From Myxocyprinus asiaticus (Eukaryota > Chordata > Actinopteri > Cypriniformes > Catostomidae), in the NCBI RefSeq assembly GCF_019703515.2, contig NC_059346.1, positions 57,548,001 through 57,612,000 on the forward strand: 64,000 nucleotides of DNA. The letters are read 5' to 3'. The notes beneath the pieces were generated by a model. That model did not search any database. It saw only the letters and a program-made list of their open reading frames with translations, and was not told where the DNA came from. Of this stretch, positions 35,215 through 45,983 are shown in pieces (positions within the stretch are counted from its first letter, which is position 1; every line of letters begins with the position of its first letter). Both the position numbers and the translations under genes were made by a program.

Positions 35215-35565
35215 AGATGCAATGTGTTGGATGTGTGTTATGTGTAAACACTGCAATTTTGTTTTATAATGTCGAGGTTCATTCTGTTCCGATTGAGTTT
35301 GCTGAATTTGAGGGGCTGCATGATGTTAGCCAATCATAACAGTGGGCATTTATGTTTAAGTTTTAAGGAGGCGCTTAGGCCAAAACTGAGCGTTTCAGAC
35401 AGAGGGCCAAAGAAAGGGTGGAAAATGATCATATATTACTAAACTGTGACTGTTTTGGGGCAAAAAAAAAAAAAAAAAAAAAATATAAAATTATATAAAA
35501 TTATAATTGGACCTCAGGGAAGATAATAAAATTATTTAAAAAAAAAAAAAAGCACTTCATGCATA
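35215..35565. mobile_element. Right half of MITE, AAAGGGGTCATGAAATGG family
   Basis: Contains CCAATCATAACAGTGGGCAT, GGAGGCGCTTAGGCCAAAAC and the terminal AAGCACTTCATG near 35563, which mirrors the left end at 27290. Two A-runs (35462-35483 and about 35538-35551) interrupt it. No coding potential. Confidence 0.55.
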
Positions 35566-36069
35566 GATAACAATAAAAATGCACTGCATATTAAATGAGA
35601 CCCTATGCCCAAATTCCTACATAGACACATTTAGATTGTACAGTATTAACACACACGCACACACACACACACACAAAATCACTCATGCTTGGTGTTACAG
35701 GGGAAGTGGAGGCTGACAAGAACATGTGACAGCTCTATAATTACTTCCTCGCCATACACACTCACTCTGTCTGACAAACATTGCTAATTTTCCTCCTCTA
35801 TTTCATTCTTTCTCTTCTCTTCCCACATTATTTCATACCCTCTTTGCCTCTGCTGCCTATTTTATGATTTCCAGATGCTTTTCAAACCTCTGAAATCCAA
35901 GAATTGCTTTCTTTAATGATAGTTCCATGTTATCTCTATTGAACATTTTTATTAGTATTCAAATCTCATGTCATTATTTCTCTCCTCTTATCCATATCCA
36001 TACTTCGTTCTTTTTTCCCTTAATTCTTCCATCCACAACACACACACACTTCTTACCTGCAATCTATTA
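35566..36069. other. Unannotated sequence with (CA)n
   Basis: A CA repeat lies at about 35647-35676. The rest is pyrimidine-rich on the plus strand, with no gene recognised. Confidence 0.5.
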
Positions 36070-36445
36070 CCCAAATGACAATTCTGTCATCATTTACTCA
36101 CCCTCATATTGTGTCAAACCTGTATGCCTTTCTTCTGCAGGACACAAAAGGAAGAATTGTAAAGAATGATAGTGATTTAAAGCCTTACAAAATGACCTAA
36201 AAATGTTGTAAAATGTGGCTCGTGCATTACATTCCAAGTCTTTTGAAGGCACACAAGGTTTTGGTGAGAAACAAAACAGAAAAAAAACATTGACTTCCAC
36301 CATGGCTCTCTTTTGCATGTTCATGAGTGTGAAAAGCTTGTTCATGTGTTCTCGTGAGAACTTGCGCTGTTTTTTCCACGAGGTTAAAGCGCAAGCCATT
36401 ATATACAGGCTACATGCATTCATAACAGCGCAAAGGAGAGATATA
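36070..36445. mobile_element. MITE fragment, GTTCACCCAAAAAT family
   Basis: ACAATTCTGTCATCATTTAC, TCACCCTCATATTG and TGCCTTTCTTCTGCAGGACA match the left arm of the family seen at 16548 and 52229. The mirrored right arm is missing. Confidence 0.6.
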
Positions 36446-38083
36446 CTGCTAATAAGGACTTGATACCAGAAGTTAAATGTAATTTTGTTAAATTTCTTTA
36501 AAAAAAAAAAAAATGCAAGAACATGTTTTGCATAAACTACCTACATACAAATCATGTTCTTGAAATGTAGAAATGTATAGTTGCAACCTTTTATAGTGGT
36601 AAATTGTCCCTAAAGACCTTAAAGTGACAACTATGATAAAATAAGTCTGTCCTAGCTGAAAAAAATAAAACAAAATCAACAAGTAAAATGGAATAACAAA
36701 TATTACCTTTTGCGATTGGCATCTAGCAATTTATGTTTAAAAGCTAAATGTTAAAAATATGAGAGCTGTACCCGAGGTTAAAACAAGTATCAAAACAAAG
36801 CTTGTGATGTGTACTTCCACTTTCGAGTTCTATAACGAAAGTTTGTTACACGCTACAATGTAAAGTGTAGCAAATTAGCTTAAAAGGGAAGTATTTATAA
36901 TTAATTATAACTGGTTATAATTAATAATAAATATTTAGATTAGATCTTAGAATTAACTGTAGCAGAATCGATATTACAGTTACTTGATCTGTCCGTCCAG
37001 CGAGCAGACAATATAATTATTTATCAACTCTTGGAAGATTGCACAATTCACCTTAAAAGGGGTTCAAACTTAAACGTGCATCTAATCAGTTGTAAATTGT
37101 TACTTGCATTGGTTTGTTGCTGAATAAGAGTCTTGATGCGGTAGACGAGGTTCTCGATGATTTCTTTAGGAGTGAGTTGAAGAAGTCCACAGGAAATCCA
37201 CAAAGTTACTTGAAGGTAAACACTGCCAGAAGGTTAAACTCAAGAGAGAGTTTTGGAGTGGGTTGGTCTCAAGAAGAAGAAGTTTTGAGCGATGATTTCT
37301 TTGCACTCTGGAGTTTTGATAGTTCATTGCCGCACCCATTTTGTGGGTGGAGTGGCCAATCAGAGGCATGCATTTTGAGCGGGAGAAACATCCTTTGTCT
37401 CCGTTTATGGCCCATTCGCATTTTATTGCTGATCTGGACCGCTAGTGCAGCTTTTAATTCAAAACATAGTAAGAATTGTTCGATGCATTTCACGATCACA
37501 TGGTGTACATTATTGTGTGAGAAATAAAGGGAAGATCATTTTGATACCAAGAAGGTAACCTCCAGACGATATTAAAGCAGAGAAACACTCATACACTTGA
37601 ATATAGGCATTTAACCTCTAACTAATACAAGTAAAGAGTTTTAACTAAGTTATATGATAGGGGAATATACATACAACACATGCATATAGCAGATACATTT
37701 ATAACTGCTTACTATGGCCTAAAATATAGAAAATGTCTTTAGGTGTGTGTGTGACGTGTATTGGAATTACTGGAGACAGACAACTGCTCTGGTGCCTGGC
37801 ACGGGGGGGGGGGGGAGTCACCCTCCTCTCTGTGGAATGTGTTTGAAGCTTGATGGAGACACTTCAGAGGAGACCTGTTTTAGCATCCTTTTGATAGTGA
37901 TAAAGACCATCTGCAATTTAGCACCCATATAAATGTAAACGTGGAGACCAGGTCAGTAATTTATATGCAAATGTCAAAAGGCTAAAAGGTTTTTTCAAAC
38001 AAAGTGTAATTAGCCATCACTGATCTTACACAGACGTTACAAAAGTATTGTGCCTTTTAATGTTCGTGGATTAAGGTGACAAT
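36446..38083. other. Unannotated sequence with one unexplained 137-codon frame
   Basis: An open frame at 37114-37527 on the plus strand (137 codons) starts MLLNKSLDAVDEVLDDFFRS. It matches no domain that I recognise and has no obvious neighbouring exon. A poly-G run lies at 37804-37816. The region lies beside LTR copy 3 but outside that copy's 4-bp flank, so it is not part of that LTR. It could be old retroelement leader or unique sequence. Confidence 0.35.
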
Positions 38084-40156
38084 TGTTGGGCTCATGTATT
38101 CAGATAGAAGACAAAGGCAGGCCTAACACAGTCGTAAAACCTGACTGAGGCCCACACGCAGTCATAAATCTTACTGATAAAAACCGCGTCAAAATCAAAC
38201 AAAGGGAGTCCAAAACAGACTACAAATCCCATGAAGCCTTGCTCATTAAAGGATCGAACTCTCAACTCCTATTGGATGAGGCACACGACAGAACACACCT
38301 CAACCATGATGTCATCAGGAGTAGAAATACCTCTGAGATGCTTCCGGGAATTTGCTTCCAGCAACTTTGCTCGCCGTGTGTAGATGCAGCTCATCGCTGC
38401 TCTCAGGTGTAGCCTCGTGGCACAAGGAAGTAACGTATGACTTGAAACTGTGGCCATACAATCTCCATCTCGCTGGACGAGTTGAGATTACTCTGTGTTC
38501 CACCAAACACTCTAATGGATCCAAAATAAATCGCCGAGCAATCTGCATCTTCATCTGTTTGCCTGCAGAAGTGAAGAGGAAAAAAAAAATTCTCTTCCCT
38601 CTTCAATCAAGTCGATGTTGCTGATTTCTCCGCCAGCCCGCCGAGAATCAGCAGCCGTACCACCCGCCAACAGAGTGAGGAAACGGCCTCCCGTCATCAC
38701 CCGAGCCTCGAGGAACTGAGTCAAAGTTAAAGGACGGTTGAACAAGCATTCTACCTGCATCCTCATATGATTCAAGTAAGAGGTTTACGTCTGGCCAGAG
38801 ATAGAATATTATAGTGTGTTATTCTTGTGTATCAAGGTTATTGCTTGTACAGTTATGGACCATTGAGTCCGCTCATTGCTGCTAATAATACTCAAGGTAT
38901 TACTGTAATGTACTGTTATCACGAATGAGATCTACTGTGTTGTAGTCCAACCACATTGGACTGTTGTGTATTTCCACCATCGTGGGTGAGACCAGCAAAC
39001 TGAGTTTATCCATTAAATAACCAAAGACCGCGGGACGGTTTACGAGCCGTCCACCACGTCTATGAGTGATAAACTAACAGCTGCTTTCTCTCCCACGATC
39101 GCGAAACCGGCTTTGGTGCCGCCACTTTACTCTCTCTCTCTCTCTCTCTCGTACTAACCACACACACACACGACCCCTCACAAACATTCTTGCACACACT
39201 TTTGGCTAGTAGATAACTTCATGATAAAGCTCAGCTTTGTCCCTAAGTTATCGTACAAGCGGAGACACGCGGTAAATGGGCAGACGCCATTGACCAGCTT
39301 CTCTCCGCCCACATTCACGACCATATTCTCCACGTACTCTCCACGAGAGTCACGTCCGGCATTTTGTGTGCATCACTCCTTACACACACACACACACACA
39401 CACATTCACACACACCCACATTCCTCTCATGTGTTATAGGCTTATTTTGGTTACCATATCTAATCATGTCACGGTTTAGTTTGTAGTTGTAAGTCGGAAG
39501 TTTATTGACTGCATTGTATTGATTATTAATTGATATTACTGCATAAATAAACTTTGTTATATTTCAAAGAGAAGTGTTTTGGTTTGTTTTGCATACACCT
39601 GTGTCAAATGCTGACAGGGGATGTCAGTGCTCAGATTCAAGCCTTCATTGTTTCTTTTTGAAGGTCGATATTCTTCAGATGTCGATTTCCTAAGAGAACA
39701 ATCTAATATTGAGACTGTTATAAATTCTATTGATTTTGATAATTGATAATTATCTTTGATGATTGTTGAATTTGAAGGATCAATAAGCTAGTGTTAATTC
39801 TAATCAATGTTCCATTGATTTTAATAATTAATGATTATCTTTGATAATAATTAATATTCTGTACTGAATTTGATGGTTATCTTTGATTGTTGATGTGAAG
39901 GATTAAAAGAGCTAACATTGAATCAAATCAGTGTTCTATTGATTTTAATAATTGATAATTATCTTTGATAACTGTTAATTATTGCTAATAACCAAACCCG
40001 CTCCTGAACGTAGTGCACTACATTTACTGGTGCCCCGTATGAGGCTTTAATAAGTTAGATTCTATTATCTAATTTAAATATTAATTAATAACTAAAGAAA
40101 TAATTATTAATTATTTCTGATAGTAACACTGATCTATACAACCAGTACAACCTACA
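38084..40156 (+). mobile_element. Solo LTR-like unit, copy 3 (2073 bp)
   Basis: Same ends as the other copies (TGTTGGGCTC...CCTACA), flanked by CAAT at 38080-38083 and 40157-40160. It carries the GC-rich module, CAAGTAAGAGG at about 38774, CT run at 39130-39150 and AATAAA near 39546. Unlike the others it has an extra block of about 215 bp (39165-39378) between the CT and CA runs. It is the most diverged of the four by eye. Confidence 0.78.
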
Positions 40157-40440
40157 CAATGCAATGGTGTGTCGATAAAAACACAAAGCCAGATAATCTT
40201 TTGTTGTTTTGTTTATTCATATTGGTGAATTGTTGGTTTAACTTGTCCACAAACACCAACCTGATTCCCATCTCATGACAGACACAATGAGATCTGAGCA
40301 AACACAGCCCTAAATACCAAATGAGCAGAGCTCAAAGCCAAACAATGGTTAATTAAATAATTATCCTTGTAGAGCTGACCACACCCTTTATTTCCTTGGG
40401 TAAGAAGAAACAGGAAACCTCTAGATCAAACTTGAAGTCT
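40157..40440. other. Spacer between LTR copy 3 and DNA transposon
   Basis: No recognised feature. Confidence 0.4.
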
Positions 40441-41015
40441 CAGGGTGCTTTCACACTACCACTTTTGGTGTGCACCCAGGGTCGAATGACGTCAAAGTTC
40501 GGTTCGCTTGGATAATGTGAACGCTGTTTTCCGAATTTGGGTACGTACCCGGGAACCACATCCGGGTCTGCAACGCAATTATTATGGTATAATGCATTTT
40601 TCATACCTGCTTGTGTCCAAATACACCACCTTCAGAGAGCAGCTCACATTCTACACATCTCTTGCAACACTTCCGCGGGCTCTCAGCAGACAAACGCTTA
40701 TATTCATCACATCAATGCACATTCAGTGCATCTGCGGGAGACTAACACAAGTGTTGTTCTGTACAAGGCAAGTTCTCAGGGTAAATCCAAAGAGACAAAC
40801 TTTAATACTTCACTTAACATAGTGACGTCTTCTTGAGTTGTTACCTAGTCACAGTTGTAAACAGCTGATGCTCATAAGCACGTTGATGACATAATCGGAC
40901 TGTGGTTCGGACCCAAATAATATGATGTGAACACAGACCAGCACGTGCAGCGGGAGGGGGAGGAAATGAACTCGGGTTCGGTCCAAGCAATCAAACCAAG
41001 TATGAAAGCACCCTC
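40441..41015. mobile_element. Non-autonomous DNA transposon (575 bp)
   Basis: The left end CAGGGTGCTTTCACACTACC is mirrored by GTATGAAAGCACCCTC on the right, about 16 bp with few mismatches. AGTCT flanks it at 40436-40440 and 41016-41020. The ends and the subterminal GGTTCGGACC/TTCGGTCC motifs are of DNA-transposon type. The frames inside (40508-40836) show no transposase. Superfamily not assigned. Confidence 0.72.
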
Positions 41016-41207
41016 AGTCTGGATTTCTTATACAAAGTTTCAGGAGTGACTAACGCATGTGGGAGTAAATCCCATACATTTTCATTTCATATGTGTTAAT
41101 CCTGCAATTGCTATGAGTGACAAGTAACAACCATAGCAATGCTGCAGTGTCTCGTGCCTGTGTCCAAGAAACATGAATGCCACCACCATTACCTGTTTTG
41201 TGTTTGC
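41016..41207. other. Spacer before the Gypsy locus
   Basis: No recognised feature. Confidence 0.4.
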
Positions 41208-41312
41208 TATTTTTGAGCATTAACATCCGGCAATGTTTAGTTAGTTGTTGTCCAAAGAGTCGCGTGTTTTGTTTATGCACGTCTAAGGTCCCATTTACAC
41301 CTTGTATTAAAA
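41208..41312. repeat. Target flank of Gypsy element, first copy
   Basis: Begins GCTATTTTTGAG and ends with the MITE-like stretch TTTACACCTTGTATTAAAAT. The same ~105 bp recur at 44236-44340 with about six differences. Here it precedes the first LTR, as a normal genomic flank would. Confidence 0.8.
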
Positions 41313-41317
41313 TGTGT

Positions 41318-41628
41318 TGTAACAAGGAAGGATTCTTCAAACACAGGTAGGGAACTTTTAATTGACCACTTCTCTGGTTTACAGCTTCACAATAACTCAT
41401 CAGCTTCACAATAACTTGTCAGCTTCACAATAACTTGTCAGCTTCACAGTAAAGTTCTCAATCCAATCTCTCTCTCTCTCGATCTGGCGCTGTCATGGTC
41501 CTTTTATGCCACTCTACCCATTCTCAATACAATTAGAGACAGGTGTTAGTCATAATTTGACTCAGGTGTATGCACCCTTACCACTCTCTCTCTCTTGACG
41601 GACGCTCGACCACGCCCCCGCTGCCACA
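41318..41628 (-). mobile_element. Gypsy LTR, left (3') copy
   Basis: On the plus strand it runs from TGTAACAAGGAAGG to GCTGCCACA, 311 bp. It contains about four tandem copies of the 19-bp unit AGCTTCACAATAACTTGTC (41390-41455), against about two in the right LTR. The element is on the minus strand, so this is its 3' LTR. A purine-rich tract (GGGTGGTGGGG on the minus strand) abuts the inner side at 41630-41645. Confidence 0.85.
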
Positions 41629-41835
41629 TAACCCCACCACCCGACTCAGGCCAGGGAGACATCCGGACTGCCTACCCCCCCCCCCCCCCCATTTCTGGAC
41701 AGGAAGTCGGTGACAGCCATCTGCGCTCCCGGTCTGTGGACCACCTTGAATTTAAAGGGCTGGAGTGCAGTATACCACCAGGTGATCTGCGCGTTAGTAT
41801 CCTTCATGCGGTGGAGCCATTGGAGTGGGGCGTGA

Positions 41836-42863
41836 TCAGAGCAGACAGTGAAGACCTGCCCCAGCAGGTAGTAATGGAGAGTGAGCTTTTTGTTTTTTTT
41901 GTTTTTGAGCTTGGAGCAAATTCTCCTGTGTTAGTTGCCCCAAGGTGTGAAGTTTTGCTCTAAGATCAAGAACATATTGAATTTCATTCTTACTGTTTGA
42001 AGATCCCTCCACCCAAGCTTCGCGTATGACATCAAGCACATCACGCGGGTGCTGCCCATATAGCAGCTCGAATGGGGAAAACCCGTGGAGGCTTGCAGGA
42101 CCTCTCGTACTGCAAATAACAGGGGATCGAGCCTTTTGTCCCAATTCCTAGCATCCTCGTGCACGAATTTATGAATCAAATTCTTAAGGGTTTTATTAAA
42201 TCGCTCCACCAGGCCATCTGTCTGTGTATGGTAAACGCTGGTGCGAATTGACTTAATGCCCAATAATTCATAAAGCTCGCGTAGTGTCCATGACATAAAG
42301 GTTGTGACCTGACCAGTGAGGATTTCTTTTGGAATCCCCACCCGGGAGAATATTTTGAAGAGTGCCTCCATAACACTCTGTGCTGAGATGTTGCACAGGG
42401 GCACTGCTTCTGGATATCACATTGCATAGTCCACTAGGACCAATACAAAGCGATGTCCGCATGCTGACCGCTCTAATGGCCCGATGAGGTCCATGCCAAT
42501 TCTCTTGGAGGGGAACTCAATCAGTGGAAGGGGGTGCAATGGTGCTTTTGGGGTGGTCGATGGGTTCATCAGCTGACATTCACGGCATGCCACACACCAC
42601 CTGCGAACATCACCGCCAATGCCCGGCCAATAAAAATGGGCTATTAGTCGGTTCAGTGTTTTTCTCTCCCCTAGATGCCCTGCCATGGGATTATAATGAG
42701 CCACCTGGAACACCATTTCCTGGCGGCTCCGCAGTATGAAGAGCAGGGTTGTATCTTCCTTTGTTTGAGCATCCTGCGTCACTCTATACAACTGCTCATT
42801 TATAATTGCAAAATGTGGATATGAAAGTGCGACATTCGGCTGGAGTTGTTGACCATCGATCAC
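41836..42863 (-). pseudogene. Gypsy integrase, active site mutated
   Basis: 42863-42417 carries the HHCC zinc-binding domain (HYNPMAGHLGERKTLNRLIA, then WCVACRECQ) and the first catalytic region, GMDLIGPL. 42404-41931 continues with IPKEILTGQVTTFMS, where the family has LTDQ, so the second catalytic Asp is Gly. HTQTDGLVERFNKTLKNLIH holds the catalytic Glu. A stop or frame break lies between the two frames and others follow. Inactive. Confidence 0.9.
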
Positions 42864-43217
42864 TCACACTTGGTCGAAGGTGTGCTTGAGGGTTTCGTCT
42901 CACGACTGCTCCAAAGGGAAATACCCTTCGGGAAATCCCCCAAGGATGGGAGGGGTTACAGCCTTTCCCCTCTCATGTCATCCTGACGTGGAGCTGATAA
43001 GCATCGCATATTTCACATCTTGTCGCGTTTGTGCAGGACCCATCTGCGCATATTCCCTTTAACACATATCTGAAATCAGGCTAATTAGTCCCCAAAATCA
43101 GCGGATGAGTGAGGCGGGAACTAACCGCGGCCTCCACTCTATGCTTTGTTCCCCGAAATTTAATAACGAGGGTCACCACAGGGTAGTTGTGAATATCCCT
43201 ATGTACACATTTCACCA

Positions 43218-43400
43218 TTACCCTTTTAGTTTTGCCCAAAGCCTCGTGTTGAACCAAGCATTGGTGGATAGTGGTCTGTTACAATCCGTGTCCACCAAGG
43301 CTTGGTGTGTACTCCCCTTGATTCTTACGGAATCCTGTACCATCCAGCCCGATCGGGGGCAGCCTGTGGTGCGTCGGGGATCCGGACTACAGTTCCCAGC
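43218..43400 (-). pseudogene. Gypsy protease remnant
   Basis: The frame reads VRIKGSTHQALVDTDCNRPL. The LVDTD stretch sits where retrotransposon aspartic proteases have the D-(S/T)-G catalytic loop. The Gly is replaced by Asp here, which would spoil the fold. The signal is short and rests on position between gag and integrase. Confidence 0.6.
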
Positions 43401-44227
43401 TCCATCACAGGACACCGATCCCGGAAGTGTTCCGGATCCCCGCAATGCCAGCAGGCCAGCCCAGGCGCTACACTCGCATTTGTGGGGGCGGGTACATCCG
43501 CCTGAGGGGGAGAGCAGGTAGACTCTGAAGTCGCTGGGAAAGGGATAAACCGGCTCAAGCGAGGAGCCAGCTTCGGCGGCAGGTTTCCATGCCTCCGGGG
43601 TGCAGGAACAGGGCCTGGAGAGAGGACAGAGTGAGAGGGGAGAGGGGAGTGGAAAGAGATGGGAAAAAACACAGGGAGATGGGAGAGATAGAGAGGGCTC
43701 CTCCGCGCTTGGGCACGCCACCATATGGTCCTCCGCCAGCTGGACCGCTTCCTCCAGCGACGCCAGGCGATGGCACTGGACCCACTCCGCCATCCCTCTG
43801 GAAGCCGGCGGATCAGCTGTTCCAGCATCACTTGGTCGACCACTCTCTCGACGTCACGGACCCCCACCCTCAGCCATTTCCAGCAGGCATCACAGAGCCA
43901 CTGAGAAAAGGCAAACGGGTGACTGGCCCCTTCCAACTTCATAGAGCAGAACAGTTGACGGTATTGCTCTGGGCTCTGGCTGACCCGCTGCAGGATGGTC
44001 TTCTTCAGATCGCTGTAGACCAGGAGATTAGCCACCGGCAGTTGTTGTGCTGCAGGCTGGGCTTCCCCGGACAACAGAGGGATGAGCCGGGCCGCCCACT
44101 GAGCATGCGGCCAGCCCCAGATTTCAGCGGTACGCTCAAATATGTTAAGGAAGACTTCAGGGTCATCTTCTGCCCCCATCTTCAACAGCGTGGGTGGGCG
44201 CAGGGGGCTGCTGTTGTCCGGGGTCAC
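43325..44227 (-). pseudogene. Gypsy gag with CCHC zinc knuckle
   Basis: Capsid-like start: EDDPEVFLNIFERTAEIWGW, then SPEQYRQLFCSMKLE. After LPEG at about 43793 the family sequence continues in another frame (MAEWVQCHRLASLEEAVQLA) and later returns. Near the end is the nucleocapsid knuckle CWHCGDPEHFRDRC (C-x2-C-x4-H-x4-C). In an intact element Gag builds the particle and binds RNA. Two frame changes make this copy defective. Confidence 0.88.
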
Positions 44228-44235
44228 TGCCTGGG

Positions 44236-44340
44236 CTATTTTTGAGTATTAACATCCGGCAGTGTTTAGTTAGTTGTTGTCGAAAGAGTCGCGTGTTTGT
44301 TTATGCACGTCTAAGGTCCCATTTACACCTTGTATTACAA
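44236..44340. repeat. Target flank of Gypsy element, second copy
   Basis: A diverged copy of 41208-41312 lying between the gag region and the right LTR, a place where an LTR element should have LTR plus primer binding site. It is followed by TGCGT and the LTR. Confidence 0.82.
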
Positions 44341-44345
44341 TGCGT

Positions 44346-44632
44346 TGTAACAAGGAAGGACACCGGGAACTGGATTCTTCAAATAGGTAGGGAACTTTTA
44401 ATTGACCACTTCTCTGGTTTACAGCTTCACAATAACTTGTCAGCTTCACAGTAAAGTTCTCAACCCAATCTCTCTCTCTGTCTCTCGATCTGGCGCTGTC
44501 ATGGTCCTTTTATGCCGCTCTCCCCATTCTCAATACAATTAGAGACAGGTGTTAGTCATAATTTGACTCAGGTGTATGCACCCTTACCTCTCTCTCTCTT
44601 GACGGACGCTCGACCATGCCCCCACTGCCACA
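44346..44632 (-). mobile_element. Gypsy LTR, right copy, with 5-bp TSD TGCGT
   Basis: 287 bp, TGTAACAAGG to CTGCCACA on the plus strand, flanked by TGCGT at 44341-44345 and 44633-44637. Joining the flanks (TTGTATTACAA + TGCGT + TTTCGGTGATCGG) restores a continuous MITE-like sequence. By itself this is therefore a canonical solo LTR. It has an extra GACACCGGGAACTG segment relative to the left LTR and fewer 19-bp repeats. Confidence 0.87.
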
Positions 44633-44637
44633 TGCGT

Positions 44638-44800
44638 TTTCGGTGATCGGATCGCTATCGTCTAGCACTTGACCTTATTAAATTCCAGGTGTAAATGCAC
44701 CCAAGGTGCATTGTGATCGGATTGTGATCGGATCACTGAAACCACATTCGAAGAAGGTCAGGGATAGATTCTGACCACATTCAAAGAAGGTGTAAATGCA
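44638..44800. mobile_element. Right part of MITE that hosts the Gypsy LTR
   Basis: TTTCGGTGATCGGATCGC and later GGTGTAAATGCA, the complement of the TTTACACC at the end of the flank copy at 44236-44340. It looks like a palindromic DNA element opened by the LTR insertion. Confidence 0.5.
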
Positions 44801-45354
44801 AATGCATTTTCTATAACTGGATCCAACTATGTAAGTAATTAATTATGTGATGAGATGACGCTAGTCATCCGTTGTTAAAGTGCTGTGTTGTGGGTTCTTG
44901 CCTTTTTCTGCCATTACAATGTGAAGAACAAGACAGACACTGCCGTCTTGCAATCTTGTCACCTGAACAATAAACAATATCCCATGAATTATTCCATTGG
45001 AATACAGCTGGTATATCTCATCTCTTTCCTCATATACCCACACACTCGTGTCCCTCTCCTGTTTTCTAATCACTCTGTGGCACACGTGACACTTACATCA
45101 AACCAGGCTTCACTTGAGCATTTGCACCAGAAAAAGACGGATATATCTCACATCTCATGTCATTAACAACTACTTGTTCAGTAGGGTTCTGTACACACTA
45201 CTTGAAAATTATGAAAATGTGGTTGTCACTACCCGAATTTTTCAGTAGTTAATTTGGTTGAAGAAAGCAGTTGTCACTCCGTTAAAAACGGCTTGTGTAC
45301 AGAATGGGATTTAGCCCTCAAAGGTGAACTGAAAACCATTTTTAGCTGAAGTGT
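44801..45354. other. Unannotated sequence
   Basis: Frames at 44861-45166 on both strands have no domain motif. TTCTGTACACA (about 45188) and TGTGTACAGAA (about 45293) form an 11-bp inverted pair about 105 bp apart, possibly the ends of a very small MITE. Confidence 0.4.
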
Positions 45355-45748
45355 AAAGTCAAGTAATTTTTATTTGTATAGCACTTTTCATAACACACAT
45401 TGTTTTAAAGCAGTTTTACAGAAAATTATGCAACAACATAAAATTAAGTTGCAAAATCTGTAATGTCTTAAGAGTCATCATTGTGTTGTTTGATAAAAAC
45501 ATGATTATAAATTGTGATTTGAAAAAATTATTACATAAGTAAATAATATTTGTAATTATACCCCCAATGAGTAAGCTAAAGGCGACTATGGCAAGTATCA
45601 CAAAATTCCATAAGATGTTGGTTAATTTAGAAAATCAACCTTTGGGGAAGCCAGGCTTAATGTGGGGGCCAGTGCCCCTCTGGCTAAACAACATGACAAT
45701 AACAATCACTATGATTGCAAAGTTCTGTCCTGTTAATAATAAGGAACA
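45355..45748 (-). mobile_element. L2-like LINE 3' end, minus strand
   Basis: AGTCAAGTAATTTTTATTTG at the left is the reverse complement of the 3' end of the 458-6480 LINE; the following sequence through GGGGGCCAGTGCCCCTCTGG is 3' UTR. Only about 390 bp remain, with no coding sequence. Confidence 0.75.
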
Positions 45749-45983
45749 GTCTTCCTTGCATTGCTCAAGACTCAGACACATTCTCTCAGTTTAAGTCTAG
45801 ACTAAAGACTCACTTATTCAGCCAGGCATACACCTAATTTATCTATCAACTCATTGTTATGCTGCATTTGTCAGGCCTGCTGGAACCGGAAACACTTTTC
45901 ATATTCTATAATTCTGCTTTAATTTGAATGGCATCTACACTAATATTATTCTATTTGTTTCCCTGTCTCAACCACAGGATATA

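Larger units (their letters stand above)
41629..44235 (-). mobile_element. Ty3/Gypsy internal region, RT and RNase H deleted
   Basis: On the minus strand, from right to left: gag (44227-43325), protease motif (about 43370-43260), then almost directly the integrase (42863-41836). Only about 400 bp separate protease and integrase, too short for RT and RNase H, so most of pol is deleted. Frames change several times. The primer binding site expected next to a 5' LTR is absent, because the gag edge joins a copy of the target flank. Confidence 0.88.

Noticed and set aside
40028..40050. TGGTGCCCCGTATGAGG in LTR copy 3 as a primer binding site
   Set aside because: It begins TGG and follows a CA, but all four copies continue about 130 bp further to a common end with target duplications, so this site lies inside the LTR.
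43589..44245. 218-codon plus-strand frame across the Gypsy gag
   Set aside because: It is the antisense shadow of gag, which carries the recognisable capsid and CCHC motifs on the minus strand.
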